Positions 19,165 through 28,634 of a DNA stretch of 64,000 nucleotides are shown piece after piece. The position numbers were made by a program, and so were the translations under genes. A model generated the notes under the pieces. It saw only the letters and a program-made list of their open reading frames with translations, had not been told where the DNA came from and made no database searches. Origin of the DNA: Flavobacterium sp. SM15 (GTDB lineage Bacteria > Bacteroidota > Bacteroidia > Flavobacteriales > Flavobacteriaceae); the NCBI RefSeq assembly GCF_022012335.1, contig NZ_JAKLTO010000004.1, positions 62,001 through 126,000 of the forward strand. Direction: 5' to 3'. How positions within the stretch are numbered: the first letter of the stretch is position 1; each line of letters begins with the position of its first letter.

Positions 19165-19587
19165 TTACTGTTGCATCTTAAAATAATAATCTGCCGAATG
19201 TTTTCCACTTCCGTAGAATAAAAAGAAGATACAAAGTATTAATGTAACTGAAGCTAAAATAAAATTCTGAACGTTAAAGGTGCCGATGAAATTCACGGCA
19301 ACCGCACCAATTAAGATGGGAAGCTGAGCCCATATAGACCAACGCGTTAACAAACCGAATGCAATCATTAATCCGCCCATCATGTGGGCTGCGGCGATGT
19401 AATGTACCATCAGCATTTCGCTTCCGAAACTGTACATCTGATTCATGATTTCATGCAGGTATTGTCTGTTGGTAATGAACGAAATACCTTTGATGATTAA
19501 AAAAATTCCCAAAGCAATACGCAATAAATCCAGAGGATAGCTGGTATGTGCATTGGCCCACTTGTTTAAATTTTTTACAGTATCCAT
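19165..19587 (-). CDS. DoxX-family membrane protein
   Basis: The 140-residue protein has four hydrophobic helices, the usual DoxX topology. The conserved segment LDLLRIALGIFLIIKG lies in helix 1, with AHMMGGLMIAFGLLTRW between helices 2 and 3. The family includes quinone-linked and thiosulfate-linked subunits, but stand-alone proteins in flavobacteria have no assigned role. It is convergent with menE across a structured spacer. Confidence 0.83.
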   Translation of the reverse strand: MDTVKNLNKWANAHTSYPLDLLRIALGIFLIIKGISFITNRQYLHEIMNQMYSFGSEMLMVHYIAAAHMMGGLMIAFGLLTRWSIWAQLPILIGAVAVNFIGTFNVQNFILASVTLILCIFFLFYGSGKHSADYYFKMQQ

Positions 19588-19700
19588 AGCAGTGTCGATT
19601 TGAATTACCCTAAATTATCAATAAGAAATAAATTGGTGTAATTTTCTCGTTGAACGAATGGTTAAAATCGACAAAGTGAATTTTTGTATGTAATTGTTTA

Positions 19701-21329
19701 CTAGTTGTTTATGGTTTGTTTTTTTATTGTAAAAAACATTTTTTTGTTATCAAATTCAATAGAGTTTGTTTTAGCTTTATTGGATAATTTCGTCCACGAA
19801 TTGGTAAGATTTATTCTTGCTCTTTTTCCTTCATAAGTGTATTCAACAGGCATAGAAAAATTAGCAACATCGGTTTTCCAACGAACTTCAACATATTTTT
19901 TATTCTGACGCACTTCCAATTCCGGAACATCTTTGTAACGCAAATATTGATCGAAAACAGGAGTCAGATTCAAGCCGGATTCTTTATTGAAAAAGTTTGC
20001 CACAGTTTTGGTGTCGATAATTTTATGACGATAGGTTTCGGAATATTTAAGAAGCAGTTTCCACCAAAGCTCATCGTTATTAATAATGTGTCTGATTGTA
20101 TTCAACATAAGGGAGCCTTTGTCGTACATGTCTCCAGAGCCTTCACTGTTTACACCGTAGTTTCCAATAATAGGGCGATCATTTCGAACGTTCAGTTTTT
20201 GACCGTTCACGTATTGTTGAGCCTTATCATACCCTAAGGTACATTCCACAAAAACACATTCGGAATAGGTGGTGAAGCTTTCATGAATCCACATATCGGC
20301 GATGTCTTTGGCTGTGATGCTGTTTCCGAACCATTCGTGACCGGTTTCATGAATTGTGATATAATCGAAGCTCATGCCTATGCCTGTAAAGCTTCTGTCC
20401 ATGCCTAAATACCCTTTTAGATATTTATTTCCGTATGCCACAGCGCTCTGATGTTCCATTCCTAAATAAGGCGTTTCCACCAATTTATAACCGTCTTCCG
20501 TAAAAGGATATTTTCCGAATTTAGACTGAAAGCAGTCCATCATGCGTTTTACATCGGCTTCAAAATGTTTTTTTGCTTTTTCTTCATTGGCGCGTAAAAC
20601 ATAATAATCCAAATCCAGGCCTTTGTAATTGTCTTTTATGTGAACATAATCACCAATATTTACGGTCACATCATAAGTATTGATAGGATTTTTTACTTCC
20701 CAATCCCAACGGGTATAACCATTTTTTAAATCCTCCGAACCTAAAAAGCGTCCGTTGGAAATGTTCATTAATCCATTAGGCACTGCAACTTTTACTGTAG
20801 CACCAAAATCCGGTTCGTCGCTTTGGGAATCTTTTACAGGATACCAGCAACTGGCTCCAAATCCCTGACAAGCCACTGCGATCCAAGGTTTGTTTTGAGT
20901 GTCGGTAGTGAAAACAAAACCTCCGTCCCAAGGAGCACGTTTTGCAATGACCGGTTTTCCGGAATAATAAAAGCGAAGTTTTCCATCTTTACCCGGACTT
21001 AGCTTTTCAGGCAGATTTATAAATACGGCATGATTGTCTCTTTTATAAGTCAATTGTTTCTTGTTAAAGACAACACTGTCCACTTTCATATTCTCGAAAA
21101 GATCGATTTGTATTTTGGAAGTAGGCTCTATTACTTTAAAAGTGATATCGTTATATCCGGCAACAGTTCGTTCTTCTGGATTTATTTTGATGTTTAAATC
21201 ATAACGTTGTACATCGAAACTTGTGCGTTCCGGTCGTAATCCACCTTGTAAACTGTCTTTTCTGGTGAAATTTTGAGCTGAAAGCTGTAATGTTAAAGCT
21301 AAAAAGCTAATGCTTAAAATGTTTTTCAT
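19701..21329 (-). CDS. M1-family metalloaminopeptidase
   Basis: I chose the ATG at 21,329 because it gives a clean signal peptide (MKNILSISFLALTLQLSAQ); an in-frame ATG at 21,359 would add ten residues before it. The mature protein of about 520 residues has an N-terminal beta-sandwich. The exopeptidase motif appears as GMEHQS, a variant of GAMEN. The zinc site is HETGHEW with the second Glu in WIHESFTTYSE. M1 enzymes remove N-terminal residues from peptides; this one is exported, probably to the periplasm. The C-terminal helical domain of larger M1 enzymes is absent. Confidence 0.9.
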   Translation of the reverse strand: MKNILSISFLALTLQLSAQNFTRKDSLQGGLRPERTSFDVQRYDLNIKINPEERTVAGYNDITFKVIEPTSKIQIDLFENMKVDSVVFNKKQLTYKRDNHAVFINLPEKLSPGKDGKLRFYYSGKPVIAKRAPWDGGFVFTTDTQNKPWIAVACQGFGASCWYPVKDSQSDEPDFGATVKVAVPNGLMNISNGRFLGSEDLKNGYTRWDWEVKNPINTYDVTVNIGDYVHIKDNYKGLDLDYYVLRANEEKAKKHFEADVKRMMDCFQSKFGKYPFTEDGYKLVETPYLGMEHQSAVAYGNKYLKGYLGMDRSFTGIGMSFDYITIHETGHEWFGNSITAKDIADMWIHESFTTYSECVFVECTLGYDKAQQYVNGQKLNVRNDRPIIGNYGVNSEGSGDMYDKGSLMLNTIRHIINNDELWWKLLLKYSETYRHKIIDTKTVANFFNKESGLNLTPVFDQYLRYKDVPELEVRQNKKYVEVRWKTDVANFSMPVEYTYEGKRARINLTNSWTKLSNKAKTNSIEFDNKKMFFTIKKQTINN

Positions 21330-21392
21330 AGATACAGAAATAAAAAATCCGCTAACCATTTGTAGCGGATTTAATAATATTGTTACGTTACC

Positions 21393-22523
21393 TTAGTATC
21401 TTCTTACAGCATATACAGCCCAGGAATAACTTTTATTACTGTCTCTATAGGTGTATTCAGAATTAAAAGTATCATAATAAATTACATAGGCACTTGAAAT
21501 TGATATTTCAGATGAAGTCCAGGAATTTTCAAAACCTACGTTAACTCCTAATAATGACTTTCTTATGGTGAACATTTCATCTCTTGAAGGTAAAAACCAA
21601 TCCGATTTACCGTTAAGAACAGCATTGGAGCAAAGCTTTGCAGCTGAATTTGCCGAACCACAAGTACTGATAATTCGTTGGGTATTTTCAAGCCCAGTTC
21701 CTATAGCAGTTGAAGTTTGTCCTAAAAAGGAGCTGGAACATCCCCATTCTGCATCCCATGTTGTTGGATAATTGTAATGAAGTCGGGTTAGATTGATCTC
21801 CAAATACCTCCAGCCATTGGTGAATTCCCCTTTGTCATAAGCTACATAACCGCCTCCAGGTCCAGTATAACCTGTTGTTTTGATAGTGAACTCTTGTTCA
21901 TAATGTACTGCACCAAAATCTTCTTTGATATAAGGGCGTACGTAATAGGTGGTATTTGGTTGTAACTCAGTAGCGGTTACTTCATAATATCCTTCACCAC
22001 CCGAGGTATATCTGATATTGTTGGTAATTGTAGGGTTTGGTAGGGTACTGTAACAGAAACCTCTTTGAGCGATATCAAAATTTGCAGATTCAATTGAATA
22101 ACCTCTTAATAATGCAGAAGTTGTTAAAATATCAGTAGCCAATACGGAAGTAATTATAGCTTGAGAGGTAAACGTTATCGTATTTCCGTATTTTATTTCA
22201 TTCCCGATCTGTGCAAACACCCTAACATAATATAAGGTGTTAGATTTGTTTACAGTAATGATGCTCACGATTTCGTTGGTACTGCTGCCTGAAGCAGCGC
22301 TATAATCTGCTAAAGTTGGATTGGGAGATTCACTCCAACAAACACCTATGTTGCCACTAACGCCATTCATTGAAGAAATTGTACCTGTAATTTTTGCATC
22401 TAAACCACTGATGTTTTGTGCAGGATTTGTAGTCAAAGTTACAGGTTCCGGAGCAGCAGGAGCTTCGTCTTTCGAACACGAAAAAAATATCGGGATAATA
22501 AATAAAAATAAAAGCTTTCTCAT
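21393..22523 (-). CDS. Lipoprotein with fibronectin-like repeats and DUF1566-like C-terminus
   Basis: The 376-residue protein has a lipobox (PIFFSCSKDE, Cys near 16). Two to three repeats of about 85-95 residues follow, of the VTLTTNPA...SGLDAKITGTI...GNIGVCWSESPNPT type. These are Ig/fibronectin-like and common in flavobacterial surface proteins. The C-terminal third (about 225-376: GWRYLEI, LCSNAVLNGKSDWFLPSRDEM, WTSSE, SWAVYAVRRY) matches the DUF1566/Lcl-type lectin-like fold with conserved Trp and Cys. It is likely surface-exposed and may bind carbohydrate or protein, but the ligand is unknown. Confidence 0.8.
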   Translation of the reverse strand: MRKLLFLFIIPIFFSCSKDEAPAAPEPVTLTTNPAQNISGLDAKITGTISSMNGVSGNIGVCWSESPNPTLADYSAASGSSTNEIVSIITVNKSNTLYYVRVFAQIGNEIKYGNTITFTSQAIITSVLATDILTTSALLRGYSIESANFDIAQRGFCYSTLPNPTITNNIRYTSGGEGYYEVTATELQPNTTYYVRPYIKEDFGAVHYEQEFTIKTTGYTGPGGGYVAYDKGEFTNGWRYLEINLTRLHYNYPTTWDAEWGCSSSFLGQTSTAIGTGLENTQRIISTCGSANSAAKLCSNAVLNGKSDWFLPSRDEMFTIRKSLLGVNVGFENSWTSSEISISSAYVIYYDTFNSEYTYRDSNKSYSWAVYAVRRY

Positions 22524-22567
22524 CTAATTATGATTGTTTTGGATTTGGTTAAGTATAGAGTAACGGA

Positions 22568-24211
22568 TTAAACCTGAATCACCCCTAAATTAAATTGTTT
22601 TTCAATAGGAGCGTGGTTAGCCGCTTCAATTCCCATAGAAATCCATTTTCGGGTATCTAACGGATCAATGATGGCATCGGTCCATAAACGGGAAGCTGCA
22701 TAATAAGGGGAAACCTGTTCGTCGTAACGCGATTTGATTTTGTTGAACAGTTCTTCTTCTTTCTCTGGTGTGATTTCTTCTCCACGGGCTTTCATTGCAG
22801 ATTCTTCAATTTGCAATAAAACTTTAGCAGCTTGTGCGCCTCCCATAACAGCTAATTCTGCACTTGGCCACGCGAAAATTAAACGAGGATCGTACGCTTT
22901 TCCACACATAGCATAATTACCCGCTCCATAAGAGTTACCTACTACAACAGTGAATTTTGGAACTACGGAATTGGCAACAGCATTCACCATTTTAGCTCCA
23001 TCCTTAATAATCCCGCCATGTTCGGATTTTGATCCTACCATGAATCCGGTTACATCGTGAATGAATACCAATGGAATTTTTTTCTGATTACAGTTAGCAA
23101 TAAAACGAGTAGCTTTATCTGCTGAATCAGAGTAAATTACACCGCCAAACTGCATTTCACTTGGTTTGGTTTTTGAACCTGTTGTTTTTACAATTTTACG
23201 TTGATTCGCCACAATTCCGACAGCCCAGCCATCAATTCGGGCATAAGCTGTGATGATAGATTGTCCGTAGCCAGCTTTATATTCATCAACTTCAGAATTA
23301 TCGACCATACGTTTGATGATCTCCATCATGTCGTATTGTTCCGCTCTTGATTTTGGTAGGATTCCAAAGATTTCGTTTTCATCTAAAGCTGGTTTTTCTG
23401 CTTTAATTCTGTTGAAACCGGCTTTGTCATAATCACCAATTTTGCCAACAATATTTCTGATAGTATCTAATGCATCTTTATCGTCTTTGGCTTTATAGTC
23501 GGTAACTCCTGAAATTTCACAGTGAGTTGTGGCTCCACCTAAAGTTTCGTTGTCAATTGTTTCACCGATGGCAGCTTTCACTAGATAACTTCCCGCAAGG
23601 AAAATACTTCCCGTTTTATCCACGATAAGCGCTTCATCGCTCATGATTGGTAAATAAGCACCTCCGGCAACACAACTTCCCATAACAGCGGCAATTTGTG
23701 TAATTCCCATGCTGCTCATAATGGCATTGTTTCTGAAAATACGTCCGAAATGCTCTTTATCAGGGAAAATTTCATCTTGTAAAGGCAAATAAACTCCTGC
23801 CGAATCCACTAAATAAATGATTGGCAACTTGTTTTCCATTGCGATTTCCTGTGCGCGAAGGTTTTTCTTTGCCGTGATCGGGAACCAGGCTCCAGCTTTA
23901 ACCGTTGCGTCATTGGCTACAACTACACATTGTTTTCCGTTAACATATCCAACTTTAACAACTACACCACCGGAAGGACAACCTCCGTGTTCTTTATACA
24001 TTCCGTCTCCAACAAAAGCGCCAATTTCAATACTCTTGGAGCCTTTATCCAATAAATATTCAATGCGCTCACGGGCTGTCATTTTACCTTCAGAGTGAAG
24101 TTTTGCGATTCGTTTTTCACCTCCGCCCAGTTTTACTTTGGCCAGACGTTGTTTTAAATCGGAAAGCAAAAGTTTGTTATGATCTTCGTTTTTGTTGAAG
24201 TTTAAGTCCAT
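22568..24211 (-). CDS. Acyl-CoA carboxylase carboxyltransferase (beta) subunit
   Basis: The ATG at 24,211 (MDLNFNKNEDHN) is preferred over one 17 codons upstream, whose extra residues have no family counterpart. The crotonase-type carboxyltransferase halves are visible: an N-terminal acyl-CoA half with GGCPSGG, VVANDATVKAGAW and DSAGVYLP, and a C-terminal biotin half with FIHDVTGFMVG, GNSYGAGNYAMCG and AWPSAELAVMGG. It moves CO2 from carboxybiotin to methylcrotonyl-, propionyl- or a similar acyl-CoA. The sequence most resembles the methylcrotonyl type, but the biotin-carrying alpha subunit is not adjacent, so the substrate stays open. Confidence 0.87.
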   Translation of the reverse strand: MDLNFNKNEDHNKLLLSDLKQRLAKVKLGGGEKRIAKLHSEGKMTARERIEYLLDKGSKSIEIGAFVGDGMYKEHGGCPSGGVVVKVGYVNGKQCVVVANDATVKAGAWFPITAKKNLRAQEIAMENKLPIIYLVDSAGVYLPLQDEIFPDKEHFGRIFRNNAIMSSMGITQIAAVMGSCVAGGAYLPIMSDEALIVDKTGSIFLAGSYLVKAAIGETIDNETLGGATTHCEISGVTDYKAKDDKDALDTIRNIVGKIGDYDKAGFNRIKAEKPALDENEIFGILPKSRAEQYDMMEIIKRMVDNSEVDEYKAGYGQSIITAYARIDGWAVGIVANQRKIVKTTGSKTKPSEMQFGGVIYSDSADKATRFIANCNQKKIPLVFIHDVTGFMVGSKSEHGGIIKDGAKMVNAVANSVVPKFTVVVGNSYGAGNYAMCGKAYDPRLIFAWPSAELAVMGGAQAAKVLLQIEESAMKARGEEITPEKEEELFNKIKSRYDEQVSPYYAASRLWTDAIIDPLDTRKWISMGIEAANHAPIEKQFNLGVIQV

Positions 24212-24362
24212 TTTAGTTCGTTGTTTATACTGATTTGTTAATTTTGGTTGGCTAAAATACAAAACCTTTTTGTTCTGTGAAATAGCGAATTGATACAGTT
24301 TCTCACCTGTATTATTAAACTTGAATTGTTATTAACTTAACATTAACTTAACATTGCACCGG

Positions 24363-24370
24363 TACTTTTG
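24363..24370 (+). promoter_or_regulatory. Host-type -7 promoter box
   Basis: TACTTTTG fits TAnnTTTG, 22 bases before the DUF47 gene ATG. Two copies of ATTAACTTAACATT-like sequence lie directly upstream, possibly a regulator site for phosphate control. Confidence 0.55.
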
Positions 24371-24391
24371 CAGCAACAAATTAACACACAC

Positions 24392-25036
24392 ATGTCATTA
24401 AACAGTATTTTCCAATTTTTGGTACCGAAAGACAAAAAGTTCTTTCCATTGTTCGAACAAGCTGCTTCAAACTTAACGTTATTGGCAGACACACTTCATG
24501 AGGCAGTTAATGCTCCAAAAAACGAAAGAGAAGATTATTACAAGAAAATTGAAGAATTAGAAGCGAATATTGAGGAAATAACTCATAAAACACACCTTGA
24601 GTTAAGCCGCAATTTCATTACTCCATTCGATCGTGAAGATATTCACGCGTTAATTAAAGCAATGGATGATGTTGCTGATTATATGCACGGTGGAGCAAGC
24701 AGAATGCGTTTGTATCAAGTTGAAAAAATCACAAAATCCATCCGTAAATTAACGGAGATCAACCTTGAAGCTTGTCAGTTAATTTCAAAAGCGATTCAGG
24801 ATTTGAAAGGTATGAACGATTTGAAAGCAATTACCGATGCTTGTAAACGTATCAACAAATTAGAAAGCAAAGCGGATAACGTATTCGATAAAGCTGTTGC
24901 TGACATCTTTGAAAATGAAACCGATGCTAAGAACATCATTAAGTACAAAGAAGTGTTATCTTCATTGGAAACAGCTACCGACAAATGTAAAGGTGTAGCG
25001 AATGTTTTGGAGTCTATCGTTGTTAAACACTCGTAA
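24392..25036 (+). CDS. DUF47/PhoU-like phosphate transport accessory protein
   Basis: The ATG at 24,392 is the sensible start (MSLNSIFQFLVPKDKKFFP); a TTG 24 bases earlier lies within the promoter. The 214-residue, all-helical protein has DUF47 landmarks: FFPLFEQAASNL, an E-x-x-A-D-like LEANIEEITHKTHLEL, FITPFDREDIHALI and DDVADY. DUF47 proteins are encoded next to PiT transporters and are thought to control them, like PhoU for Pst. The PiT gene follows after 26 bases on the same strand. Confidence 0.9.
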   Translation: MSLNSIFQFLVPKDKKFFPLFEQAASNLTLLADTLHEAVNAPKNEREDYYKKIEELEANIEEITHKTHLELSRNFITPFDREDIHALIKAMDDVADYMHGGASRMRLYQVEKITKSIRKLTEINLEACQLISKAIQDLKGMNDLKAITDACKRINKLESKADNVFDKAVADIFENETDAKNIIKYKEVLSSLETATDKCKGVANVLESIVVKHS

Positions 25037-25062
25037 TCGGGTTTCTTTTCGAAATTAATCTT

Positions 25063-26148
25063 ATGGATTTTACACTACTTATAATAATCATTGTATTAGC
25101 ATTGATTTTTGACTACATCAATGGTTTCCATGATGCGGCCAATTCAATTGCTACGATTGTTGCTACAAAGGTTTTGACCCCGTTTCAGGCGGTGTTGTGG
25201 GCAGCAGTTTTTAATTTTGCCGCTTACTTTATTTCAAAATATTGGATTGGAGAATTTAAAATTGGTAACACGATTGCAAAATCGGTAGACGAGAACTTCA
25301 TTACTCTTGAGGTTATTTTAGCCGGATTGATTGCGGCAATTGTTTGGAATTTAGTAACATGGAAACTTGGGATTCCATCGTCTTCATCACATACTTTATT
25401 AGGAGGTTTTATGGGAGCAGCATTGGCACATGCCGGTGCGCTTTCTGCAGTTATCAATGGAGAAACTGTTGATGTTATCAACTATGCAAAAGTTATTCCA
25501 ACCTTCTTGTTTATTTTTTGTGCACCTTTGGTCGGGATGATAATGGCCTATCTGATAACAATACTCATTCTGAATATCTGTCGAAAGGCAAATCCTCACA
25601 AAGCCGATAAATGGTTCAAGAAATTGCAGTTGGTTTCTTCGGCACTATTTAGTTTAGGACATGGAGGAAATGACGCTCAGAAAGTAATGGGTATTATCGG
25701 AGCTGCGGTTATCTGTTATAAAATGAAATTAGGTGATGCGGTTTATATGGCTGCGGAATCTAAAGAACGTTTTAAATTGTTTGTTGATGATGATTTTTGG
25801 TGGTGGGTGCCTTTAGCTTCATTCGTTGTAATCGCTATGGGAACCATGAGTGGCGGTTGGAAAATCGTCAAAACTATGGGTTCTAAAATTACAAAAGTAA
25901 CGCCTTTAGAAGGTGTTGCTGCTGAAACTGCGGGTGCTGCAACGTTATATATTACAGAGCATTTAGGAGTTCCGGTTTCTACAACGCACACAATTACCGG
26001 TTCTATTATCGGGGTTGGAATTACAAAACGTGTTTCTGCGGTACGTTGGGGAGTTACCATCAGCTTATTATGGGCTTGGATTTTAACGATTCCGGTATCA
26101 GCTGCCATTGCAGGAATTATGTACTACTTATTAAAGATATTTATTTAG
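25063..26148 (+). CDS. pit: PiT-family inorganic phosphate transporter
   Basis: The 361-residue polytopic membrane protein has the duplicated PiT signature: IFDYINGFHDAANSIAT near the N-terminus and LFSLGHGGNDAQKVMG in the second half, plus the paired GIPSSSSHTL and GVPVSTTHTI loops. It takes up phosphate (with a divalent metal) using the proton gradient. It forms an operon with the upstream DUF47 regulator and is closed by a strong terminator. Confidence 0.93.
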   Translation: MDFTLLIIIIVLALIFDYINGFHDAANSIATIVATKVLTPFQAVLWAAVFNFAAYFISKYWIGEFKIGNTIAKSVDENFITLEVILAGLIAAIVWNLVTWKLGIPSSSSHTLLGGFMGAALAHAGALSAVINGETVDVINYAKVIPTFLFIFCAPLVGMIMAYLITILILNICRKANPHKADKWFKKLQLVSSALFSLGHGGNDAQKVMGIIGAAVICYKMKLGDAVYMAAESKERFKLFVDDDFWWWVPLASFVVIAMGTMSGGWKIVKTMGSKITKVTPLEGVAAETAGAATLYITEHLGVPVSTTHTITGSIIGVGITKRVSAVRWGVTISLLWAWILTIPVSAAIAGIMYYLLKIFI

Positions 26149-26167
26149 AATATTTTTTTCATGAAAT

Positions 26168-26200
26168 AAAAATCCCGATGTGTTTGCATCGGGATTTTTT
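26168..26200 (+). terminator. Rho-independent terminator of the DUF47-pit operon
   Basis: A 13-bp perfect stem (AAAAATCCCGATG and its complement) with a six-base loop and T run lies 20 bases after the pit stop. The A-rich left arm allows use by the convergent gene too. Confidence 0.9.
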
Positions 26201-26221
26201 GTTTTAAATATTTAAAGCGAA

Positions 26222-27463
26222 TTAGCTTTTCTTTTTGGTAGAGAATACTTCATATTTTAAAGCAAAAGAAGTATTACTGAAGTTCATCTGTGTAATAACA
26301 TATGGAGAAATATTTGAGCTTAAGTAATGTCTTAATTCACAGAACATTTTTTTGTAGGCAAAACCTAAACCTAGACCGAATGAAAGATCAAAAGTTCGAG
26401 TTTCTAAATCTCTTACGTAACTTTTTTTGCTAATAAACTGAGCATTTGCAAACGGGTTTACAAATATTTTAGAATTGTTATTTAAAAAGAAATAGTGTCT
26501 TATTCCTATAGGAAGTTGAAACATTTTAATCTCAGATTTACGTTCAAATGTATAAGAATAATATTTTTCAGTTGTATTCGACTTAAAACTCATATAATTT
26601 GGTTCAAGAAATACAGACCATTTATTGTTGTTAAAAGGCATGATTGCTTCAAATTCAAAACCAAAACTTAAAGGAGTATCTTTGAAATCAAAATCAATAT
26701 CGTTGTAAAGTACACTAGAATTCTCATAATTAAAATTAACTTTAGCCATGTTTAAGGCAACTGAAGGCTTTATATTAAAATAAGTTTTTTTTCCTTTTGA
26801 AGAGGCTTTTACTTTTTTAACATCAATGCCATTATAGTCTAAAAAGTATTTGGTTAAATCATCTTCATTGTATTTTAAATTTTCAATACTTCTTTGCGAA
26901 GTATTTTCTTTTTTTACAAACGTCCAGATTTGTCTTTTGTAGGTTTCATTGTATAAGATATCATTGATGCCTAATCCTGCAATATTCCTTGTGTCTTCAT
27001 AACTTGCTTTGTAAGGAATGTAAACTAACTGTTTTATTGGGCTTCCGTTAGATGTGAAAAAGAATTTTACCATATCCGCTTCTTCATATTTGTATAAAGT
27101 TGCCGTTCCGGAAACGAGTTCTTTTAAAAATAAACGTTCATTTTTAAATTCAGGCTCTCTTGAAATGGAAACATCAGATAATCTGGTTTTAGAACGTTCA
27201 ATATCAATGTCGAAACGAACGAATTTTGAAGCATTATCAATTCCGAATTCAGCAACGGTATTGATTGTCAGTTCTTTTGGTTCATCACTTTCGGTAATTT
27301 TGAATTCTAATGATGTAGGATTGTTTTTCCAATCAAGGTTTTTTATCAAGCCTTCGGTTTTGTTTCCGGTATTATCGATGTAATAACCTTTTTCAAATCG
27401 TGTTTGGGCATTGATTAAATTAGAAAGGGCTAATAAAATTAGTAGGTAAAAGTTTTTGTTCAT
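26222..27463 (-). CDS. Secreted protein with outer-membrane beta-barrel-like C-terminus
   Basis: The 413-residue protein has a signal peptide (MNKNFYLLILLALSNLINAQ). The N-terminal half (FEKGYYIDNTGNKTEGLIKN...) is a Bacteroidota-specific segment without a known role. From about 235 the sequence alternates polar and hydrophobic residues in strand-length stretches (SVALNMAKVNFNYENSS, LSFGLGLGFAYKKMF), ending SFALKYEVFSTKKKS, which suggests an eight-strand barrel. It was probably induced or retained for surface functions, but no partner gene is nearby. Function unknown. Confidence 0.72.
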   Translation of the reverse strand: MNKNFYLLILLALSNLINAQTRFEKGYYIDNTGNKTEGLIKNLDWKNNPTSLEFKITESDEPKELTINTVAEFGIDNASKFVRFDIDIERSKTRLSDVSISREPEFKNERLFLKELVSGTATLYKYEEADMVKFFFTSNGSPIKQLVYIPYKASYEDTRNIAGLGINDILYNETYKRQIWTFVKKENTSQRSIENLKYNEDDLTKYFLDYNGIDVKKVKASSKGKKTYFNIKPSVALNMAKVNFNYENSSVLYNDIDFDFKDTPLSFGFEFEAIMPFNNNKWSVFLEPNYMSFKSNTTEKYYSYTFERKSEIKMFQLPIGIRHYFFLNNNSKIFVNPFANAQFISKKSYVRDLETRTFDLSFGLGLGFAYKKMFCELRHYLSSNISPYVITQMNFSNTSFALKYEVFSTKKKS

Positions 27464-27490
27464 TGTTTTTTATTAATATTAATGCTGAGT

Positions 27491-28586
27491 TTACTCTTCT
27501 TTTTGTCCCATCATCATTAGATAGGCTTTTAAAAATTCGTCAAGATTTCCGTTCATTACTCCATCAACATCGCTGGTTTCATAACTGGTTCGAACATCTT
27601 TGATTAATTTGTAAGGATGCATAACGTAGTTACGTATTTGTGACCCCCATTCGATTTTCATTTTACTTGCTTCGATGTCGGCACGCTGTTCCAATTGTTT
27701 TTTCAATTCGATTTCGTATAACTGAGAACGAAGCATTTGCATTGCTCTTGTTCTGTTATCTTGTTGAGAGCGCGTTTCCGAGCATTGAATCTGAATCCCA
27801 GTTGGTTTGTGAAATAACTGAACTTTAGTTTCAACCTTATTAACGTTCTGTCCACCTGCACCGCTGGAACGGGATGTTGTGATTTCAATGTCTGCAGGAT
27901 TGATTTCAATTTCAATAGTATCATCAACCAAAGGATAAACATAAACCGAAGCGAATGAGGTATGGCGTTTTGCATTACTGTCAAACGGAGAGATACGCAC
28001 TAATCGGTGCACTCCGTTTTCACCTTTTAAGTAGCCAAAAGCATAATCGCCCTCAAATTCTAGAGTTACGGTTTTGATTCCGGCCACATCACCTTCCTGA
28101 AAGTTCAGTTCTTTGATTTTGTACCCTTGTTTTTCGCCCCACATTAAATACATACGCATAAGCATAGACGCCCAGTCGCAACTTTCTGTTCCTCCGGCTC
28201 CGGCTGTAATCTGTAAAACGGCGCTCATGCTGTCTCCTTCATCGGAAAGCATGTTTTTGAATTCCAGATTCTCGATATGTAAAATGGTATTGTGGTACTG
28301 ATTGTCTAACTCTTCTTCAGAAGCATCTCCTTCTTTAAAGAACTCATAAATGATTTGAAGTTCCTCAGACATAGTGTTGCCTTTTTCGTAATCTTCCACC
28401 CATTTTTTCTTGGATCGAAGGTTGCGCACAATGATTTCCGCCTCTTTAGCGTTGTTCCAAAAATCGGGAGCGAAGGTTTTTTCCTCCTCGTTGGTTATCT
28501 CGATAAGCTTCTTATCGATGTCAAAGGTACCTCCTTAACGCACCAAGGCGCTCAATAATATCCTTAATCTGTTCTGTATTTACCAT
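27491..28586 (-). CDS. prfB: Peptide chain release factor 2, with programmed +1 frameshift
   Basis: RF2 is encoded in two frames. A 21-codon lead ([21 protein letters not shown]) starts at the ATG at 28,586 and ends at an in-frame TGA (28,523-28,521). A +1 slip at CTT-TGA then joins it to the main frame ([14 protein letters not shown]...), giving about 364 residues, the normal RF2 size. An internal Shine-Dalgarno-like AGGAGG lies three bases before CTT, the same spacing as in E. coli. The protein has the SPF tripeptide (RISPFDSN, stop-codon recognition of UGA/UAA) and the GGQ motif (GAGGQNVNK, peptide release). High RF2 levels favour termination at the TGA, which makes the gene autoregulated. 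Confidence 0.95.
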
Positions 28587-28634
28587 AAAAATCATAATTT
28601 TATACCCACAAAAATAGACATTCCTTTTCAGAAT

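Noticed and set aside
21330..21359. Upstream ATG for the M1 peptidase
   Set aside because: It would place ten residues before a clean signal peptide that begins at 21,329.
24212..24262. Upstream ATG for the acyl-CoA carboxylase beta chain
   Set aside because: The extra 17 residues are not family-like and the internal ATG gives the normal start.
24368..24391. TTG start for the DUF47 protein
   Set aside because: The TTG is part of the TACTTTTG promoter box; the ATG at 24,392 matches the family N-terminus.
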